64,000 bases of DNA from Flavobacterium urumqiense (GTDB lineage: Bacteria; Bacteroidota; Bacteroidia; Flavobacteriales; Flavobacteriaceae): assembly GCF_900108015.1 (NCBI RefSeq), contig NZ_FNVP01000003.1:192162-256161 (forward strand), written 5' to 3'. The position numbers were made by a program, and so were the translations under genes. Shown one piece after another: positions 41,328 to 51,824 of the stretch. Numbering within the stretch: the first letter of the stretch is position 1; the number at the start of each line of letters is the position of its first letter. The notes under the pieces are model-generated. The model was not told where the DNA came from. It saw only the letters and a program-made list of their open reading frames with translations, and did no database searches.

Positions 41328-43964
41328 TTAGAAATTAAATCCAAGTCTGGCATAATAATAGGCTCCGTTGAATCCCATTTGAACGGCATCCCAATAACCA
41401 CCAGCTTCAGTGTTGCCTGTTTCATCTTGTTTGTCTGGATACATATTGAAAAGGTTGTTACTACCTACAGTCAATTTTAAATTTTTAGTTAATTTATAGC
41501 CTAAAGTTAAATCCGTAACGGTTTTTGCGGAATAAACATCATCTTCTCCACTATAATCAATTAAAACTACTTTGCTAAAATGAGTAAAAGCCAATCCTGC
41601 ATCAAAATTTTTATTTGAATAGTTAAGATTTAAACCAAATTTATTTTTTGGGGCTGAAGCCAATAAAAAGGCTTGTTCCCTTACCCCGAAAAAGATGTCT
41701 TTGTCTAAAGCACCATTGTTGACTTTTGAAATTTTCATGTTATTGATATTTCCTACAAGAGTGGCACTAACGCTTGAAGTATCAAATTTTTTCTTCCAAG
41801 CAAGAACAATATCTAGACCTAGAGTCTTTGTATTAGCTGCATTAGCAAAAAATTGTACTTGATCTACGCCCAATCCTTTACTTGATGCATCGAAATAGCT
41901 AGTTAATACAATTCTATCTTTTACATTAATCAAATATCCGTCAACAGTCGCTGTAAAATTACCAAATGTTGAGGTTAATCCTAACGATGCATTTACAGCT
42001 GTCTCCTCATTGAGTTTTTGAATTCCAAAAGATTTAGTTACCGGACTGTTGTTAGGAGAAAGCAAAATTTCGGTAGCACCGCTTCCATCAATATTAGTGA
42101 AATGCAAACCGTAATATGACTGAGCTAATGATGGGGCACGAAATCCTGTACTAACCGAACCTCTTAAATTAATATTATCTGTAAGTTTAAGTCTTGAAGC
42201 TAATTTCCCGTTGATGGTACTACCAAAATCACTATATTTTTCATATCGGACAGCAGCACTTACCATGAGACTTTTTGTAATGTCAAATTCGGTATCAGTG
42301 TACAATGAAAGGTTATTACGGGCTTTATCAACTGCATTAGCCGGACTGTATCCAGGGAAACCTTGAGAACTTCCAGGTCTTGGGTCGCCAGAAACTGGAT
42401 CAATCGGAGGCGATTGAGTTGCGGGATTAGTAATGGGTTGTCCGTTAGTGTCATATGTAGTGTAAGAACCTTCTTGACCTGTAAAAATAATGAATTGTTC
42501 GGTGCGGTATTCGGCTCCAAAAGCAAGATTCATCCCCTCTAATACTGTATCATAATTTTTTGAAAAATCAAAATTAGTTGTATTTTGAGCCAAACTATGG
42601 CCACCAGCATCAAATTCCGTAGGTGAAGATTGAAGTAGCGATGGGTTCATTGTTCCTTTTATGGCGTAATGAAACTTATTTATTCCGTAAGTAGTACTAA
42701 TATCAATTTTCCAACCGCTTTCGGTTTCTGTTCTAACTCCGGCGGTAACAGAATTGTCAAGAATTATAGAGGTAATTCTTGGTGTATATCCTCCAGGATA
42801 AACCGATTCTACAACATTGGCATTACCACTATTTCTTGTAAAAGCATATGCGTCTGTATCTCTATAATTTCTACCGGCAAAAGTATAAAAGCTAGTTTTT
42901 TCAGAAATTGGAATAGCAATATTTGCAGTAAAATTGTAACTATCCATTGAAGCTTCACCAAAACCTTTTCGGAAATCGTAACCTGGACGAAATACTTTTT
43001 GTTTACTAAAATATTCTGTAGTGAAATTAGCAAAACCACCTTTTTTACCAATTGCAACTCCATAATTGGCTCCAATTTTCACAGCATTTCCATCTAAGGT
43101 TCTATTTTTTCCATAAGAATTTCCATTCCCATTTTCATCCAGTCTGAAATTTTTAGTATTAGCTGTTCCAGGAAGAAAATCTCCTTTAGCATTGGTGTTA
43201 AATGCTCCGTAAGTTACCGAGCCGGTTAATTCATCCACATTATCATTCAAAACAATGTTAATTACCCCCGCAATGGCATCCGATCCATATTGTGCGGCAG
43301 CACCATCCCTCAAAATTTCGATTCTTTTGATGGCACTCGCTGGAATTGCATTCAAATCGGTTCCTGTGTTTCCTCTACCACGAGTTCCGTAAAGAGTAAC
43401 TAGAGAAGATTGATGTCTTCTTTTTCCGTTAATTAAAACTAAAGTCTGATCTGGTCCCATTCCTCTCAAAGAAGCAGGATCCACGTGATCGGCGCCATCA
43501 GAACCAGATTGTTTGTTGGCGTTAAAAGATGGGGCAACGTATTGTAATAATTGGTTGATTTCAATTTTTCCGCTTTGTGTCGTAAGTTCTTTCATGCTAA
43601 TGATATCAATTGGCACTGCCGAATTTACAACGGTTCTTTTCGTATTTCTTGATCCTACAATTTGAACTTCTTTTAGTTGTTGTCCGCCTTCTTCGGATAA
43701 AATTACATCAATTCTTGAGCTTGTAGCCGTTTTTTCCATATTAGAAAAGCCAACATAGCTGAAAACTAAAGTGGCTCCATCTTTAACTTTTATTTTATAT
43801 GTCCCATCAATATCTGTTGAGACACCGTTTGAAGTACCTTTTTCGACAATGTTTACACCTGGTAGCGCTATGCCAGAATTATCCTTGACGACACCAGAGA
43901 TATCTTTTTGTGCAAAAAGAAACGTGACGTTTAAGAGAAATAATAATAGTGCAATTTTTTTCAT
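41328..43964 (-). CDS. TonB-dependent outer-membrane receptor with CarboxypepD_reg-like domain
   Basis: This 878-residue protein has a signal peptide (MKKIALLLFLLNVTFLFAQ), then a CarboxypepD_reg-like domain, KDISGVVKDNSGIALPGVNIVEKGT (residues 20-100). A plug follows (about 120-230) with VDPASLRGMGPDQTLVLING, then RIEILRDGAAAQYGSDAIAGVINIVL. The rest is a beta-barrel ending in an aromatic C-terminus (YYARLGFNF). It imports a bulky nutrient (siderophore, vitamin or glycan) across the outer membrane using TonB energy; the substrate cannot be read. No SusD partner is adjacent. Monocistronic. Confidence 0.93.
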   Translation of the reverse strand: MKKIALLLFLLNVTFLFAQKDISGVVKDNSGIALPGVNIVEKGTSNGVSTDIDGTYKIKVKDGATLVFSYVGFSNMEKTATSSRIDVILSEEGGQQLKEVQIVGSRNTKRTVVNSAVPIDIISMKELTTQSGKIEINQLLQYVAPSFNANKQSGSDGADHVDPASLRGMGPDQTLVLINGKRRHQSSLVTLYGTRGRGNTGTDLNAIPASAIKRIEILRDGAAAQYGSDAIAGVINIVLNDNVDELTGSVTYGAFNTNAKGDFLPGTANTKNFRLDENGNGNSYGKNRTLDGNAVKIGANYGVAIGKKGGFANFTTEYFSKQKVFRPGYDFRKGFGEASMDSYNFTANIAIPISEKTSFYTFAGRNYRDTDAYAFTRNSGNANVVESVYPGGYTPRITSIILDNSVTAGVRTETESGWKIDISTTYGINKFHYAIKGTMNPSLLQSSPTEFDAGGHSLAQNTTNFDFSKNYDTVLEGMNLAFGAEYRTEQFIIFTGQEGSYTTYDTNGQPITNPATQSPPIDPVSGDPRPGSSQGFPGYSPANAVDKARNNLSLYTDTEFDITKSLMVSAAVRYEKYSDFGSTINGKLASRLKLTDNINLRGSVSTGFRAPSLAQSYYGLHFTNIDGSGATEILLSPNNSPVTKSFGIQKLNEETAVNASLGLTSTFGNFTATVDGYLINVKDRIVLTSYFDASSKGLGVDQVQFFANAANTKTLGLDIVLAWKKKFDTSSVSATLVGNINNMKISKVNNGALDKDIFFGVREQAFLLASAPKNKFGLNLNYSNKNFDAGLAFTHFSKVVLIDYSGEDDVYSAKTVTDLTLGYKLTKNLKLTVGSNNLFNMYPDKQDETGNTEAGGYWDAVQMGFNGAYYYARLGFNF

Positions 43965-44117
43965 AATTAAGTATTTTTTGGTTTTTATTTGGCTTCAAAT
44001 CGGATGCAATATAATTTTTTTTTAACAAAACCTTAGCAAACACAGTATTTTTTTATACAAAAGTTATTAAAAACGGATTAATCTGTTGATTTTGGTTTTA
44101 CGGTATTTATTAAATCT

Positions 44118-44125
44118 TATATTTG
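44118..44125 (+). promoter_or_regulatory. Putative promoter -7 box of ychF
   Basis: TATATTTG, 63 bp before the ychF start codon, matches the Bacteroidota -7 consensus. A TTTG-containing stretch stands about 23 bp upstream of it, a little beyond the usual spacing for the -33 element. Confidence 0.5.
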
Positions 44126-44188
44126 CAAACTTTTGAAGTAAATAGTAAAAACGTTTAACAGGCGACTGTTATCTGAAACAAAAATATC

Positions 44189-45283
44189 ATGAAAGCAGGA
44201 ATTGTAGGATTACCGAATGTTGGAAAATCAACATTATTCAATTGTTTATCAAATGCAAAAGCGCAAAGCGCTAACTTTCCTTTTTGTACAATCGAACCTA
44301 ATATAGGTGTAGTTAATGTGCCAGATTCCAGAATGGAAAAATTAGAAGAATTGGTTAAACCGGAACGTGTGCAAATGGCAACGGTAGATATTGTAGATAT
44401 TGCAGGTTTAGTAAAAGGTGCCAGTAAAGGAGAAGGTTTAGGAAATCAGTTTTTAGGAAACATAAGAGAATGCAATGCAATCATTCATGTTTTACGTTGT
44501 TTTGACAATGATAATATTGTTCACGTTGATGGAAATGTAAACCCAATTCGTGACAAAGAAACCATCGATATTGAGTTGCAGTTGAAAGATTTGGAAAATG
44601 TTGAAAAACGTTTAGAAAAAGTAAATCGTGCCGCTAAAACAGGAAATAAAGAAGCACAAACAGAGAAAGCTCTTTTAGATAGAATAAGAGAAACGTTACT
44701 TCAGGCAAAATCCGCCAGAATAGTAGTTCCTCAAAATAACGACGAAGAGGTTTTGATGGAGGCTTTTCAATTAATTACGGCAAAACCAGTTTTGTATGTT
44801 TGTAATGTTGATGAAAATTCAGCAGTGAGTGGAAATAAATATGTGGATCAGGTTCGCGAATTAGTTAAAGACGAAGATGCCGAAGTAATTATTCTTTCGG
44901 TTGGCGCTGAAGCTGATATCACGGAATTAGAAAGCTACGAAGAACGTCAGGTTTTTCTTGAAGATATGGGATTGACTGAGCCAGGAGCTTCTGTATTGAT
45001 TCGTGCAGCTTACAAATTATTGAAACAACAAACGTATTTTACAGCAGGTGTAAAAGAAGTTCGTGCTTGGACTATAAATATTGGAGCAACTGCGCCGCAA
45101 GCTGCGGGAGTGATTCATACTGATTTCGAAAAAGGATTCATCCGCGCCGAAGTTATTGCTTACGAAGATTTCGTTCATTATGGTTCAGAGGCTAAATGTA
45201 AGGAAGCTGGAAAATTCAAGGTAGAAGGAAAAGAATATATTGTAAAAGATGGTGATGTAATGCATTTTAGATTCAACGTCTAG
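44189..45283 (+). CDS. ychF: Redox-regulated ATPase YchF (Obg-family)
   Basis: This 364-residue protein is the normal length. G1 is GLPNVGKSTLF (about 7-17), the switch region is FPFCTIEPNIGVV, and G3 is DIAGLVKGASKGEGLG. The usual NKxD is replaced by NVDE (YVCNVDENSA), which gives YchF its preference for ATP over GTP. A TGS domain ends the protein (EVRAWTINIGATAPQAAGVIHTDFEKGF). YchF binds ribosomes and affects translation and oxidative-stress response. Single gene, with its own terminator at 45321. Confidence 0.96.
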   Translation: MKAGIVGLPNVGKSTLFNCLSNAKAQSANFPFCTIEPNIGVVNVPDSRMEKLEELVKPERVQMATVDIVDIAGLVKGASKGEGLGNQFLGNIRECNAIIHVLRCFDNDNIVHVDGNVNPIRDKETIDIELQLKDLENVEKRLEKVNRAAKTGNKEAQTEKALLDRIRETLLQAKSARIVVPQNNDEEVLMEAFQLITAKPVLYVCNVDENSAVSGNKYVDQVRELVKDEDAEVIILSVGAEADITELESYEERQVFLEDMGLTEPGASVLIRAAYKLLKQQTYFTAGVKEVRAWTINIGATAPQAAGVIHTDFEKGFIRAEVIAYEDFVHYGSEAKCKEAGKFKVEGKEYIVKDGDVMHFRFNV

Positions 45284-45320
45284 TCATTGCGAGGAACGCA
45301 ATCTCATTAAATAAATTTGG

Positions 45321-45353
45321 AAACCTGCATGAGTAATTTTGCAGGTTTTTTTT
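45321..45353 (+). terminator. Intrinsic terminator of ychF
   Basis: AAACCTGCA (45321-45329) pairs with TGCAGGTTT (45340-45348), followed by a run of T. It lies 37 bp after the ychF stop. Confidence 0.88.
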
Positions 45354-45358
45354 GTACC

Positions 45359-45495
45359 TATTCCAGCTTTCCACTTCAAGATTTTCCCCATCAATCTCTT
45401 TTTTCTAAGACAAAAAAGGAGCTTCCTTTGGTCGCTCTTTTTCATCAAGAAAAAATAAGATTGATGGGAAAAATGCTTTCCGCTACAATCTGGGG
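45359..45495. repeat. Dispersed palindromic element, copy A
   Basis: A roughly 137-bp imperfect palindrome: the end CCAGCTTTCC is mirrored by CGCTACAATCTGGGG, the arm CCCCATCAATCT pairs with AGATTGATGGG, and the centre reads GGAGCTTCCTTTGGTCGCTC. Copies B, C and D (53067, 55915, 62164) share the end motifs; D also shares the centre. A 69-codon frame lying in it is not a gene. No transposase is associated. Confidence 0.7.
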
Positions 45496-45594
45496 TATGG
45501 ATTTAGCAGTAAAAAATTGTATCTAACTAATCAATGGTAAATTCTTGTATGTTGTATTTGGAATTTTTATTACTTTTAAAAAAAACTAATCATC

Positions 45595-46125
45595 ATGAAA
45601 ATTATCGCTTTTGGCGCAAGCCCCAGTAAAAACTCCATCAATAAAAAATTAGCAACGTATGCCGCAAATCTTTTCGAAAATGCCGAAGTGGAGGTTTTGG
45701 ACTTGAATGATTTTCAAATGCCGATTTTTACTGTTGATATCGAAGAAGAAATTGGTCAGCATGAATTAGCCAAAGCATTTTTGGCTAAAATTGCCGCCAC
45801 TGATATTTTAGTAATTTCAATGGCAGAAAATAACGGAAATTTTTCTTCAGCTTTCAAGAATATTTTTGATTGGTGCACCAGAATAAATGCTAAGGTTTTT
45901 CAAGAAAAACCAATGTTATTGATGGCAACTTCTCCCGGAGCCAGAGGTGGTGGTAACGTTTTGGCAATTGCAAAAAATGCTTTCCCTTTTTATGGAGGAA
46001 ATATAAAAGCAACGTTATCATTGCCTAGTTTTGATGCTAATTTTGATATTGTAAACGGTAAAATTTCCAGTCCGGAAATAGATAATCAGTTGAAAGAGAT
46101 TATCAAGAATTTTTCAATCGTTTAA
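45595..46125 (+). CDS. NAD(P)H-dependent FMN reductase (flavodoxin-like fold)
   Basis: This 176-residue protein is an FMN_red family member. The N-terminus IIAFGASPSKNSINKKLATYAA is the FMN phosphate-binding loop, ILVISMAENNGNFSSAFKNIFDW is the conserved dimer/flavin segment, and MLLMATSPGARGGGNVL is the second flavin-contact loop. It reduces FMN, quinones or azo compounds with NAD(P)H in the cytoplasm. The physiological substrate is unknown. Single gene between ychF and parE. Confidence 0.88.
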   Translation: MKIIAFGASPSKNSINKKLATYAANLFENAEVEVLDLNDFQMPIFTVDIEEEIGQHELAKAFLAKIAATDILVISMAENNGNFSSAFKNIFDWCTRINAKVFQEKPMLLMATSPGARGGGNVLAIAKNAFPFYGGNIKATLSLPSFDANFDIVNGKISSPEIDNQLKEIIKNFSIV

Positions 46126-46247
46126 TTTTTCAACCTTTAAATTTTTCAATTTACAAATGTCAATATTATTCTTAATAACTTTGGCATCTCCCTATTTTAA
46201 ATTTTGTCGAATTACACTACATTAGCACAAAATCCACAAATTTTATA

Positions 46248-48110
46248 ATGTCCGAACAAAATCAATATACCGAAGATAATATACGGTCACTCGACTGGAA
46301 AGAACATATTCGCATGCGTCCCGGAATGTACATCGGGAAATTGGGAGATGGTTCTTCGTCAGATGATGGTATTTATATTCTTTTAAAAGAAGTTCTCGAC
46401 AACTGTATCGATGAATTTGTCATGGGTGCTGGAAAAACTATCGAGGTAACTATTAAGGATAAAACCGTTACAGTTAGAGATTACGGTCGTGGAATTCCAT
46501 TGGGAAAGGTTATTGATGTCGTTTCTAAAATGAATACCGGAGGAAAATACGATTCCTTGGCATTTAAGAAATCCGTTGGTTTAAATGGAGTAGGGACAAA
46601 AGCGGTAAATGCTTTGTCTAATTATTTTCGCGTAGAATCTGTTCGAGACGAAAAACAAAAAGCAGCTGAATTTTCTGCAGGAAACTTAGTTCTCGAAGAG
46701 GATATTATTGAAACGACGAAGAGAAAAGGTACTAAAGTTACTTTTATACCCGACGAAGCGATTTTTAAAAATTACAAATTCAGATATGAATATGTAATAA
46801 AAATGCTTAAAAATTATTGTTACTTAAACAATGGTTTAACTATTTTATTTAATGGCGAAAAATATTTTTCTGAAAATGGTCTGAAAGATTTATTGGAAGA
46901 AACCATTCATGCTGATGATTTGGAATATCCAATCATTCATTTGAAAGGAGAGGATATCGAAATTGCGTTAACTCACAGCAAGACACAGTACAGCGAAGAA
47001 TATCATTCCTTCGTAAACGGACAAAACACAACGCAAGGAGGAACGCATTTAGCGGCGTATCGTGAAGCAATTGTAAAAACCATTAGAGAGTTTTATAATA
47101 AAAGTTTCGAAGCTTCAGATGTTCGAAAATCGATTGTTACGGCGATAAGTATCAAAGTAATGGAGCCAGTTTTTGAATCACAAACCAAAACTAAATTAGG
47201 TTCAACAGATATGGGTTCTGAACCCGGGATGCCATCTGTGCGTACTTTTATAAATGATTTTGTAAAAACGAAATTAGATAATTATTTACATAAGAATCCT
47301 CCAACTGCAGAAGCATTATTGCGAAAAATTCTTCAAGCCGAAAGAGAGCGTAAAGAATTATCAGGTATTCGAAAATTAGCAACAGATCGTGCCAAAAAAG
47401 CGAATCTACACAACAAGAAATTAAGAGATTGCCGCGCCCATCTTCCAGATACAAAAAATCCAAAAAATCTGGAAAGCACCCTTTTTATCACCGAGGGAGA
47501 TTCGGCTTCTGGATCCATTACTAAATCACGGGATGTAAATACGCAGGCCGTTTTCAGTTTACGTGGGAAGCCTTTGAATTCCTACGGAATGAGTAAGAAA
47601 ATTGTTTATGAAAATGAAGAATTCAATTTATTGCAAGCGGCACTGGATATTGAGGATGGTTTAGAAAAATTGCGGTACAACAACATCGTAATTGCAACCG
47701 ATGCCGATGTCGATGGAATGCACATTCGATTGTTATTAATTACGTTCTTTCTTCAGTTTTTTCCTGAATTAATAAAAGAAGGACATTTATACATTTTGCA
47801 AACGCCACTCTTTAGGGTTCGTAATAAGAAAGAAACAATATACTGCTATTCTGATGAGGAAAGAAAAGCGGCAATCGAAAAATTAAAACCAAAACCGGAA
47901 ATCACTCGATTTAAAGGATTGGGAGAAATTTCTCCAGATGAATTCAAAAATTTCATTGGAGAAACTATTCGTTTAGATCCGATTATGATGGATAAAAACA
48001 CTTCGATTGAGCAATTGTTGTCTTTTTATATGGGTAAAAACACTCCGGACCGACAAGAGTTTATCATTAAGAATTTGAAGGTAGATTTGGATGTAATGGA
48101 GAAAGTTTAA
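46248..48110 (+). CDS. parE: DNA topoisomerase IV subunit B (ATPase subunit)
   Basis: This 620-residue protein has the GHKL ATPase domain: [17 protein letters not shown] with the Mg-binding Asn, VRDYGRGIP, and [14 protein letters not shown]. The Toprim domain shows [13 protein letters not shown] (Glu) and [12 protein letters not shown] (DxD), ending [13 protein letters not shown]. ParE hydrolyses ATP to drive strand passage by ParC, decatenating daughter chromosomes. Length and the adjacent parC, rather than gyrA, favour ParE over GyrB. parC starts 1,020 bp downstream, separated by two small genes. Confidence 0.93.
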   Translation: MSEQNQYTEDNIRSLDWKEHIRMRPGMYIGKLGDGSSSDDGIYILLKEVLDNCIDEFVMGAGKTIEVTIKDKTVTVRDYGRGIPLGKVIDVVSKMNTGGKYDSLAFKKSVGLNGVGTKAVNALSNYFRVESVRDEKQKAAEFSAGNLVLEEDIIETTKRKGTKVTFIPDEAIFKNYKFRYEYVIKMLKNYCYLNNGLTILFNGEKYFSENGLKDLLEETIHADDLEYPIIHLKGEDIEIALTHSKTQYSEEYHSFVNGQNTTQGGTHLAAYREAIVKTIREFYNKSFEASDVRKSIVTAISIKVMEPVFESQTKTKLGSTDMGSEPGMPSVRTFINDFVKTKLDNYLHKNPPTAEALLRKILQAERERKELSGIRKLATDRAKKANLHNKKLRDCRAHLPDTKNPKNLESTLFITEGDSASGSITKSRDVNTQAVFSLRGKPLNSYGMSKKIVYENEEFNLLQAALDIEDGLEKLRYNNIVIATDADVDGMHIRLLLITFFLQFFPELIKEGHLYILQTPLFRVRNKKETIYCYSDEERKAAIEKLKPKPEITRFKGLGEISPDEFKNFIGETIRLDPIMMDKNTSIEQLLSFYMGKNTPDRQEFIIKNLKVDLDVMEKV

Positions 48111-48121
48111 ATCGTTATAAA

Positions 48122-48307
48122 ATGCCTACAAAAAACACACTGATTTTTATCGCTGTATTATTCGTGATTAGTTTTTTAGCTACCTTTTTTATTGTAAGTA
48201 GTAATGATCACAAAGAATGTGACAAAGTCGTAAAAAAAGAGTTGGATAAAAATGGGTTTGAGGCTGCAAAAAAAGAGCATGTTTGTAATGAGAAATATTC
48301 TTTCTAG
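48122..48307 (+). CDS. Small hypothetical membrane protein between parE and parC
   Basis: This 61-residue protein has one N-terminal membrane segment, TLIFIAVLFVISFLATFFIV (residues about 6-25), then a charged tail with two Cys (KECDKVV, HVCNEKYSF). It starts 11 bp after parE and is likely in the same transcript. The function is unknown. The two cysteines could form a periplasmic disulfide if the tail faces outward. Confidence 0.65.
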   Translation: MPTKNTLIFIAVLFVISFLATFFIVSSNDHKECDKVVKKELDKNGFEAAKKEHVCNEKYSF

Positions 48308-48357
48308 AATTTTTAAAACAAAATTAGAATTGATTACTGTTCAATAGAATATATTTA

Positions 48358-49131
48358 ATGAAAGACGAAGAAAATATAGTTTCAGATAATCTTCAAAATA
48401 AAGCATTATTCGCTCAAGTAGTCGCGCTATTGCAAAATGCCCGTCAACAGGTTTTACGCACCGTAAATTCAACAATGGTTTATACTTATTTTGAAATAGG
48501 AAGAATGATTGTTGAAGAAGAACAAAGCGGAAAAGAACGAGCTGAATACGGAAAACAACTATTAAAAGGACTTTCTGAAAAGTTGACTATTGAGTTTGGA
48601 AAAGGGTTTTCTGTAGAAAATCTTGATCGAATGAGAAAATTTTATAAAACATATTCAATTTCGTCATCACTGATGACGAAATTGAATCTTGAGAAATCCG
48701 ATACACTGTTGCGGATTTCTAAAAATTCAATTTCACAGTCACTGACTAGAGTTTCTGAAAATCAAAAAGAGGAGTCGCTGATTTCATTTTTTAAATTGAC
48801 TTGGACACATTATGTTTTCTTAATGCGAATTGACGATGAGAGAGAAAGACGTTTTTATGAAATAGAGTCCGAAAAATACAATTGGAGTGTTCGGGAATTA
48901 AAACGACAATATAATTCAGTTCTTTATACTCGATTGGCTTTAAGTCGAGAAAGAGAAATGCGTTTGGAAGACGAAAATAAAACAATAGGAATTGTTCTTT
49001 GCCAAAACAAAAGTGATTTGGTTGTAAAATATACTTTACCAGAAAATAATGAGCAAATTTTTGCTAGCAAATACGAAACAATTCTGCCAAGCAGAGAAGA
49101 TTTAATACAATTAATTTCGGAATCAAGATAA
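48358..49131 (+). CDS. DUF1016 (YhcG) family protein lacking the nuclease core
   Basis: Residues about 15-110 match the helical DUF1016 N-terminal domain (LLQNARQQVLRTVNSTMVYTY, GRMIVEEEQSGKERAEYGKQ, GFSVENLDRMRKFY). Residues to about 200 match the family's NWSVRELKRQYNSVLYTRLA. The family then normally has about 100-120 residues with a PD-(D/E)xK core (FYIDLVFYN, then DLKIG). Here LSREREMRLE joins straight to DENKTIGIVLC, the known C-terminal end. So the catalytic core is deleted in frame, leaving 257 instead of about 350 residues. The start (MKDEE) copies that of parC, and the gene is coupled to parC by TAATG. It is probably inactive as a nuclease. Confidence 0.8.
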   Translation: MKDEENIVSDNLQNKALFAQVVALLQNARQQVLRTVNSTMVYTYFEIGRMIVEEEQSGKERAEYGKQLLKGLSEKLTIEFGKGFSVENLDRMRKFYKTYSISSSLMTKLNLEKSDTLLRISKNSISQSLTRVSENQKEESLISFFKLTWTHYVFLMRIDDERERRFYEIESEKYNWSVRELKRQYNSVLYTRLALSREREMRLEDENKTIGIVLCQNKSDLVVKYTLPENNEQIFASKYETILPSREDLIQLISESR

Positions 49132-51824
49132 TGAAAGACGAAGAAGAAGATAACATATTACCAGAAGGTCAAGAAGAAGAAAATACAGTTGGAGATGATG
49201 CTTTTGAAGATATAATTTCTACGGGAGGCCAGCATTTTTACGATAATCAAGAAGACGGAAACGATACCATCACCAAAGTCACGGGAATGTATAAAGATTG
49301 GTTTCTGGATTATGCTTCCTATGTAATTCTGGAGCGTGCAGTTCCTGCGATTGAAGATGGTTTTAAACCGGTTCAACGTCGTATCATGCACTCTTTAAAG
49401 GAATTGGATGACGGTCGTTATAATAAAGTAGCCAATGTTGTAGGACACACCATGCAGTATCATCCTCACGGAGATCAAAGTATTGGTGATGCGATGGTAC
49501 AAATTGGTCAGAAAGAATTACTGATTGACTGTCAGGGAAACTGGGGAAATATCCTAACGGGAGATGGAGCTGCGGCTTCTCGTTATATCGAAGCACGCTT
49601 GTCAAAATTTGCCTTGGAGGTTTTATATTCTCCAAAAATTACGGATTGGGGCGTTTCTTATGATGGTCGTCGTGCAGAACCCAATAACCTGCCTGTAAAA
49701 TTCCCATTATTGTTAGCTTCTGGTGCAGAAGGGATTGCCGTTGGTCTTTCGACGAAAGTGTTACCTCATAATTTCAATGAGTTAATTGATTCGTCAATAA
49801 AAATTCTGAAAGGAAAACCATTTACCTTATATCCTGATTTCTTGACACAAGGTATTGCTGATGTGTCTAATTATAATGATGGATTGCGTGGCGGGCGTGT
49901 GCGTGTGCGTGCCAAAATTGCACAACTGGACAAAAATACTTTAGTGATTACCCAAATTCCATTTTCAACCAATACTACGACTTTGATTGACAGTATTTTG
50001 AAAGCCAATGATAAAGGGAAAATCAAAATCAAGAAAATTGAGGACAATACTGCCGCTGAAGTTGAGATTTTAATCCATCTTTTTCCGGGTGTTTCACCAG
50101 ATAAAACCATAGATGCATTATTTGCTTTTACTGCCTGTGAAACTTCGGTAGCGCCATTAGGCTGTGTAATTGAAGACAATAAACCGTTATTTATCGGGGT
50201 TTCTGATATGTTGAAAATTTCAACAAACAGAACTGTCCAACTTTTGAAAAGCGAACTGGAGATACAGTTAACTGAATTAGAGGAACAATGGCATTTTCTT
50301 TCTTTGGAACGTATTTTTATCGAAAACAAAATCTATCGTGATATTGAAGAAATGACGACCAGAGAAACGGTAATTAAAGCTGTTGATGATGGTTTGAAAC
50401 CACATACAAAACACTTAAAAAGAGCGGTTACTGAAGAGGATATTCTGCGTTTGTTGGATATTCGAATCATGCGTATTTCTAAGTTTGACAGTAATAAAGC
50501 GCAAGATAAAATTGAAGCGCTTGAGGGTGATATCGAACAGGTAAAACACAATTTAGAACATCTTATAGATTTTGCAATTGCTTATTTTACCAAGTTAAAG
50601 GAGAAGTACGGTAAAGGAAGAGAACGCCAAACAGAGCTTCGAATTTTTGATGATATCGAAGCGACTAAAGTTGTTTTAAGAAATACTAAACTATACGTAA
50701 ATAAGGAAGAAGGTTTCGTTGGTACAAGTTTGAAAAAAGACGAATATGTTACGGATTGTTCTGATATTGATGATGTGATCGTGTTTCTTCGTGACGGAAA
50801 AATGATGATTACAAAAGTGGATGCCAAAACTTTTGTGGGTAAAGATATTATTCACATTGCTATTTTTGACAAAAGTGATAAAAGAACGATTTATAATATG
50901 ATTTATCGTGATGGAAAATCAGGACCTTCGTACATAAAAAGGTTCAATGTTTCTGGTGTAACTAGAGATAAAGCGTATGATTTAACCAATGAAACAGCAG
51001 GTTCACAAGTATTGTATTTTTCTTGTAATGCAAATGGGGAAGCAGAGGTTATCACGATTATGTTACGTCAGGTAGGAAGTGTCAAAAAACTGAAATTTGA
51101 TATTGATTTTGCTAGTTTAGCTATTAAAGGTCGTGCTTCCAAAGGAAATTTGGTAACCAAATATCCTATCAAAAAAATCGAATTGAAAGAAAAAGGTATT
51201 TCAACTTTATTACCTAGAAAAGTTTGGTTTGATGATACTGTTAAACGATTAAACGTAGACGGACGAGGAGAGTTATTAGGCGAGTTCAGACCGAATGATA
51301 AAATACTAATTATTTCACAAACTGGAAAGCTGAAAGTGATTACACCAGAATTAGCTACACATTTTGATGAAGACATGGTCGTTTTGGAAAAATGGGTTCC
51401 TAAAAAACCAATATCAGCGATTTATTATGATGGAGAAAAAGAGCGCTATTACGTAAAACGCTTCTTAGTAGAAACCGAAAATAAAGAGGAAAGTTTTGTC
51501 ACCGAACATCCCAACTCGCAACTGGAAATTGTATCAACAGATTACCGTCCGGTTGCTGAATTAATTTTTACAAAAGTTAAAGGAGTTCAAAAAGAGAATA
51601 TGACTATCGATATAGAATCCTATATTGCTATAAAAGGATTTAAGGCTCTAGGAAATCAATTGACAACTGATAAATTGAAACAAGTAAATCTTTTAGAACC
51701 TTTGCCTTATGAAATTCCAGAAGAGATTATTCCGGAAGAATTAGAAGTTAAAGGGGATATAGATCCTGATGATTCTGATGTTCAACTGGAAGATGATGGT
51801 CAAATAACATTAACTTTAGAATAA
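49131..51824 (+). CDS. parC: DNA topoisomerase IV subunit A
   Basis: This 897-residue protein has the type IIA breakage-reunion domain: DYASYVILERAVPAIEDGFK, PVQRRIMHSLKE, HPHGDQSIGDAMV and GDGAAASRYIEARLSKFA with the DNA-linking Tyr (about residue 150). A long coiled-coil (LRLLDIRIMRISKF, then IEQVKHNLEHLIDF) is followed by a C-terminal beta-propeller region, and the tail is highly acidic. With ParE it decatenates chromosomes. It starts in a TAATG overlap with the DUF1016 gene, inserted upstream, whose first codons duplicate those of parC. The native promoter is probably that of parE. Confidence 0.93.
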   Translation: MKDEEEDNILPEGQEEENTVGDDAFEDIISTGGQHFYDNQEDGNDTITKVTGMYKDWFLDYASYVILERAVPAIEDGFKPVQRRIMHSLKELDDGRYNKVANVVGHTMQYHPHGDQSIGDAMVQIGQKELLIDCQGNWGNILTGDGAAASRYIEARLSKFALEVLYSPKITDWGVSYDGRRAEPNNLPVKFPLLLASGAEGIAVGLSTKVLPHNFNELIDSSIKILKGKPFTLYPDFLTQGIADVSNYNDGLRGGRVRVRAKIAQLDKNTLVITQIPFSTNTTTLIDSILKANDKGKIKIKKIEDNTAAEVEILIHLFPGVSPDKTIDALFAFTACETSVAPLGCVIEDNKPLFIGVSDMLKISTNRTVQLLKSELEIQLTELEEQWHFLSLERIFIENKIYRDIEEMTTRETVIKAVDDGLKPHTKHLKRAVTEEDILRLLDIRIMRISKFDSNKAQDKIEALEGDIEQVKHNLEHLIDFAIAYFTKLKEKYGKGRERQTELRIFDDIEATKVVLRNTKLYVNKEEGFVGTSLKKDEYVTDCSDIDDVIVFLRDGKMMITKVDAKTFVGKDIIHIAIFDKSDKRTIYNMIYRDGKSGPSYIKRFNVSGVTRDKAYDLTNETAGSQVLYFSCNANGEAEVITIMLRQVGSVKKLKFDIDFASLAIKGRASKGNLVTKYPIKKIELKEKGISTLLPRKVWFDDTVKRLNVDGRGELLGEFRPNDKILIISQTGKLKVITPELATHFDEDMVVLEKWVPKKPISAIYYDGEKERYYVKRFLVETENKEESFVTEHPNSQLEIVSTDYRPVAELIFTKVKGVQKENMTIDIESYIAIKGFKALGNQLTTDKLKQVNLLEPLPYEIPEEIIPEELEVKGDIDPDDSDVQLEDDGQITLTLE

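Noticed and set aside
45317..45526. A 69-codon frame after ychF
   Set aside because: It covers the ychF terminator and palindromic copy A; repeats of this kind give accidental open frames.
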